Shown here: one piece after another, positions 59,938 to 64,000 of the stretch
Layout of the letters: every line of letters starts with the position of its first letter
Numbering within the stretch: the stretch's first letter is position 1
Assembly: GCA_022835595.1 (NCBI GenBank)
Contig: BQUP01000008.1
Span: forward strand, 806,001 to 870,000
DNA from: Cystobasidium ongulense
Lineage: Eukaryota > Basidiomycota > Cystobasidiomycetes > Cystobasidiales > Cystobasidiaceae
Direction of reading: 5' to 3'
Length of the DNA: 64,000 nt
Notes under the pieces: generated by a model
Databases searched by the model: none
Seen by the model: the letters and a program-made list of their open reading frames with translations, nothing else
Told to the model about the DNA's origin: nothing
Position numbers and translations under genes: made by a program

Positions 59938-60863
59938 GGCTGGACGAGGTGAGGGGGATGTTCAGGCTGGGAACGTGAGAGCGGCAAGCCGTGTTCGTGT
60001 GTCGTTGGAAGAGCGAGCGAGCGAGCGAGGGTGTGTAAACTGAGTGTAATGCGTTTGACGTGGAGTCGTGCCTTGGGTCTATGCGCAGTACCAGACTGCT
60101 GTGAGGATGAAGTGAAGGATGGAGAGGGAGAGGGATGGCTATAGTCGGAGACAGTGCACTACGAACGAGGTGGTAGGATTGTGTAGAGTGAGAATAGTCA
60201 GAGCAAAGACAAGAAGAAAAGCGAGCGAGCAATGAGAACGGCGTCGATGTGTTGTGTTGCGCCCTTCCTCGGCCAAAGGAGAGGAGCGTGCATGAACAAG
60301 CAGCGCTGCTTGGGCGGAGTGACTGGCAGAAGCGAGTGAGTGACATCCTGGACATTGGCACGACAGTCGAGAGAGATAGCGACAGCATGGCTTGACACGC
60401 CTCGCTGCAGGCGTATTGATGCCAGCCTGTTGTTTCTGCATGGAAGCTGGTCCAGCTTCTCACGCGCACTGCCGGAAGAAAAAAAGGACGGGGGGAAAAA
60501 CCCTATCAAAGCTGTCGGGACTCGTCTTGTATTCGTGGAGCTACTTCATAAGTGTAGTGAGATTGGGCTGGCGAAGAAGCAAGCAGACAAGCAGAAAAGC
60601 AGCTCAGAGTATTGGCGGTGGCGACTGGAGCCTGTTCTTCATGCACCGACTGGCATCCTTACTCGCATAACACACCTACATAGACGCGCTGAGAAGTCAA
60701 CCGCTTGAACTCTAAACGCTCCGCACTATCGCATTGCGTTCATTCTGCCTACGAACGGTTCAGTCTGATCGGTCTCGAGGAGGACTACCTACAAGAGCTA
60801 TACAAGATCCTTTCAGCTGTCGTGTAGACTTCCGTCTATTTGTGATACATACATCTAATCGAG
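59938..60863. other. divergent promoter region
   Basis: Separates the divergent LysM-DPBB and MOCS2A genes. Frames on both strands (for example 59873-60469 minus) are shadows of skewed composition. No gene is supported. Confidence 0.5.
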
Positions 60864-61232
60864 ATGACAAGCTCCAATTCTGTATGTCCCTCACAGCTGT
60901 CACGTTTATCGTCACTATCCGAACAAACGCTGACACCCACGTCAAAGCAGCAAAGCGCGACCATAACAATACAAATACTATATTTCGCATCAGCTAGGAC
61001 ATCGCTTGATAAATCTCAAGAATCTTTGACACTACCTGACTCCCACTTCTCCGCGAATAAACTCAAGACGTACCTAAAAGAACGATATAATGCGAATGAG
61101 GAATTCATAAAGGTGCTGAACAAGAGTGCTATAAGCGTTAATGAGGAGATTGTATATGATGATGAGAATGTTCATGTTCAATTGAAGAATGGGGATGTGG
61201 TTGCTATCATTCCCCCTGTTTCCGGTGGATGA
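60864..61232 (+). CDS. MOCS2A: molybdopterin synthase small subunit (MoaD/MOCS2A)
   Basis: Exons 60864-60881 and 60951-61232 give 99 aa. Without splicing the frame stays open and would give 122 aa. The ubiquitin-like chain has ITIQILYFASAR at its first strand, LKTYLKERYN and AISVNEEIV in the middle, and LKNGDVVAIIPPVSGG at the end. The C-terminal Gly-Gly is adenylated by the E1-like enzyme, then becomes a thiocarboxylate that supplies sulfur for molybdopterin in a complex with MoaE/MOCS2B. This implies the fungus makes molybdenum cofactor, as needed for nitrate reductase or sulfite oxidase. The 69-nt intron has GTATGT and GCAG ends; removing it takes out a non-conserved N-terminal stretch, so the spliced form is preferred. 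Confidence 0.93.
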   Translation: MTSSNSVCPSQLSRLSSLSEQTLTPTSKQQSATITIQILYFASARTSLDKSQESLTLPDSHFSANKLKTYLKERYNANEEFIKVLNKSAISVNEEIVYDDENVHVQLKNGDVVAIIPPVSGG

Positions 61233-61782
61233 AGCCTTCAAAAACCTTAGAAGTGTTACTCAGTCTAGCACTCCTACGCGCAGTAGCATCGAATAAGGAT
61301 ATCCAGACAGGCAAATAAACATGCCAAGGAGATATAGAGACAAGACATACGTCAAAGTGGAAGCAATGATGTCCAGCAGCAGCAGCGCCCATATGCATGA
61401 TAGAAGAGCCTGGCCAAAGACAAGTGAGGACAGAGACCAACTTATACACCACTATACCAAGCAGCGCGGTCGAAGGACCTCAATTACGCATATCCGCGAT
61501 AAAGTAAACATCCCCGTACGCAATCGCGGCCGCTAAACTTTGCATTAAGTGTTTTCATATGTAAAAGTATATGGATTCTCAAAGGAGTGCTAGTGTTAAC
61601 AACGACGTCTGATTGAGCTACCCTGTACTTTTCATGAACTGCATTCTAAAAACGAACTTCTCCAACTACAAATTATGTACATTTCATTTTGACTTTTCTC
61701 CTGCCATTTCATACCAGTTTGAGTGAAGAATACTGCATCTATTCAACTATGTCTTCATCGCCTCACTTCAGATATACAGAAT
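61233..61782. other. convergent spacer
   Basis: 3' flanks of MOCS2A (plus) and DSN1 (minus). A 71-codon frame (61321-61536) has no features. Nothing else is supported. Confidence 0.5.
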
Positions 61783-64000
61783 CTAGCGTTTCTTACTCGT
61801 GTCTGCTTTGGATATGGCCCTGAGCAGACTCATAGCGTCCATTCCCCTCCTCTTGATTTGATTTGATGATCCAGAGGCACCTTCCAATAAGGCCCTCGTT
61901 GTACTCTGCTCATCATCGTGTCGGTTCTTTCCCTTCGCTCCAACACCACTACTGCCCCCAACCCCAACAGCCTGATCTCCTCTCGCGCCAGTAGTAATCT
62001 GCGCAAGAGTGGCTTGAGTTTTAGCTAGATGCTGCTTTACGAATGTATCTGCCAGCGTTAAGAACTGATTGATTCTATAACTATTCTGGGCAAGTGATGA
62101 TGCTTGATGTCTAATTTCATCGAAATCAATAGGATATTCATTCTGGACAATAACGACATTCGGGTCTTGGTCTTTGTCTGTTTCAGTTGCCACTGCTGAT
62201 TTCCGTCGTGTAGCTACGGTAGACGGTTTCGGTTGTATCAGCTTCCTGGCATAAGCTAGCATATCTGGCCTGTCCTTGAAGCGAGGTAGAGGTAGTGACC
62301 AATTGGGCTGCAGGAGATCGGGAATATCCGATATTGATGTCGAAGCAGAGGTAGAAGCAGGTAATGGAGGTAATGGAGTCATAAGCTTTGTAATACGTTC
62401 TGTCATGGTCTTGTATTGATTAATTCGTGCATTGCGAGCTTTGTCTTCTTCCTGTAATCGATGTATCCAAGCTTGACAGGACTCAAGTTTTGCTTGATTA
62501 GCTTCATTTTGTGGATTAGGGGGGAGATTCTTCGTTGACATATCCTACGGAAATGACCAGAGATTAGTCAAATACTTTTGTCAAAGACATGTTGTCAAGT
62601 AAGAGAAGCGTGGAGACATGCACTTACTTCTGGCGGATCGGCAGCTTGCCAACTCAGATCTATCCGTTTCTCCACGAGGTCCGCGATCAGACTATCCATC
62701 ACTGCGCTTACCGCAGCTCGAACATCAGTAGGAGCTGCACGCGATTGCGCTTCACTTGCTTCTTTCAGTCTATGTGCTGACCAAGTAACCAGCGTACGAA
62801 ACCGAACGGCAGGTGGATCATCTGCTTTAATGTGCTTGTATAGCGTTTCTGACGGTAATGAAGGATGCGGTAAAGCTATTTCGCAAGCAAAAGAAGTCAG
62901 TCGAGTGGCGTGGGAATAGTCAATTAAAAGGCAAACAGTTGCCCGCACCTTCTAAACCGTTGCCAATACTGCTACCTCTTCGCCCGCGCATATCGCCTGA
63001 AGATCTGCGCGCAGAACCTGGCGTCCCTGGAGGAAGACCATGCCCAAAACCAGCCCTCATGGCTAGGTTTCGCTGTATAGCAGGCGTTTCCTGCGTGTTA
63101 ATAGGGACATTTGTTGACGATGATGGTCGACCAGGTGTTCCCGGGTCGGGAGGTTGCAAAGGCTGTGAATCTTCCAGATCCTCTCTACTCAATTCTGCTA
63201 TTCTACCCTTCTTGGGCTTACTTGCCGACACAAGCTTCGGTGGCTGACTTGATTTCGACCGTTGTGATGCCGAGTCTATAGCTATGTCTTGCCCTTCTGC
63301 TGTACTTTCGTCTGCTTTCCGCTTGCCTTTGCGATCTATCACACTTTCCGCAATTGTCGTGGTAGTCGGGACGCCTCGTTTTGTCGAAAGTGCGTTGTTC
63401 GGTCTCTTATGACGAGCTTCTTGAATACCTTGCAGTAGATCTACTGATGCAGGTTTTTGCGAGTTTGATTTCTTTGTAGTAGCAGGTTTACTCTTGCCAG
63501 TCCTGCTACCCTCGCTGCCTTGCTGACTTGCCGAAGCTATGCGCTCCGGAGCTGTCGAGCGCGGAGACGCTATTTGTGAGGTCGGTTGTGATTCCACTGT
63601 CTTTGACGTGGAAGGAGCCGAGGCCGAGGGAACCTGGTCGACTCGCGTGAATGCGAAGTCGTCAGAATCGTCGGATTGATCTGAAGCTGGTGGTGACGGC
63701 GCTCTCTGGAGAAGTAGGATGAAGGAAAGGGAAATCAAATAGTCAGTCACTTTGTTTGCTTCTGGGTTAGCTGCATTGCCCTATCAATCATGGTGCTCAC
63801 TCGATGCTTCGGCTGTGATGGCTCGCCACTAGCACTTTTCAGCTTCTTTGACTTGAAGGTTGGACTCTGGCCCTCTTTTGTTGCCTTCTTCTGACTTGTC
63901 GACCCCGTTCTTCTGCTGGCGGTATCTGAGTCTGTCTCCGGCGGTGTAGGGTGAGTGTTATCGATTGTGCTCCGGGCATTACTGCTAGACGGTGCTTTAC
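61783..64000 (-). CDS. DSN1: DSN1/Mis13 kinetochore subunit, 5' end missing
   Basis: Exons (from the window edge) 64000-63801, 63705-62949, 62875-62628 and 62544-61783 keep one frame. The N-terminal part is disordered and basic. Then comes RRSSGDMRGRRGSSIGNGLE, two Arg-Arg-x-Ser sites in the place where Dsn1 carries its Aurora B/Ipl1 sites. The Mis13 core follows: LPHPSLPSETLYKHIKADDP, VRFRTLVTWSAHRL and RIDLSWQ. Helical stretches with LESCQAWIHRLQEEDKARNA and a basic C-terminus (KADTSKKR) finish it. Dsn1 is part of the MIS12/MIND complex that links CENP-C to the Ndc80 complex; phosphorylation of the RRxS sites relieves self-inhibition of CENP-C binding in yeast and animals. The start codon lies beyond base 64000. 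Confidence 0.88.

Noticed and set aside
1-64000. tRNA genes or CRISPR-like arrays
   Set aside because: I looked for B-box-like GGTTCGA stretches with a matching cloverleaf and for regularly spaced repeats and found none I could support.

Overview
The window is nuclear DNA of an intron-rich fungus, most likely a basidiomycete. Genes are closely packed on both strands and cut by many short introns (mostly 44-116 nt, GTRNGN...YAG) with several micro-exons. The content is fungal: lanosterol synthase, secreted LysM proteins, and the exon-junction protein Y14 typical of intron-rich fungi. Most genes had to be assembled from short exons; every model given as intact keeps one open frame through all its junctions. 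I cannot name the species.

Layout. 1-3.8 kb: gene-poor, with a decayed Fanzor (eukaryotic TnpB-like) relic. 3.8-18.4 kb: housekeeping genes, namely a La-motif protein (LARP), a secreted GH26-like glycosidase, dynein light chain LC8, RBM8A/Y14, a small unknown ORF, a PNK-like P-loop kinase with PCNA- and SUMO-binding-like motifs, and a coiled-coil protein. 18.9-28.4 kb: the checkpoint kinase TEL1/ATM, 10 exons, 2981 aa. 29-40 kb: three tandem M3 metallopeptidase (saccharolysin/thimet oligopeptidase) genes; only the third looks whole. 40.4-49.6 kb: AP-2 sigma, lanosterol synthase ERG7, a class I glutamine amidotransferase-like protein and EMC1. 49.9-59.9 kb: four secreted LysM proteins in a row on the minus strand, the last fused to a double-psi beta-barrel. 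60.9-64 kb: MOCS2A (MoaD-like) and a DSN1/Mis13 kinetochore subunit that runs off the window.

The most notable parts are the LysM cluster, in which each LysM unit starts right after a phase-2 intron; the LysM-DPBB fusion; the M3 triplication with unequal decay and apparent gene conversion; the kinase with PIP-like and SIM-like tails; and the Fanzor relic. Functional links between neighbours are weak, as is usual for a fungal chromosome; the LysM array and the M3 array are the only clusters of related genes.
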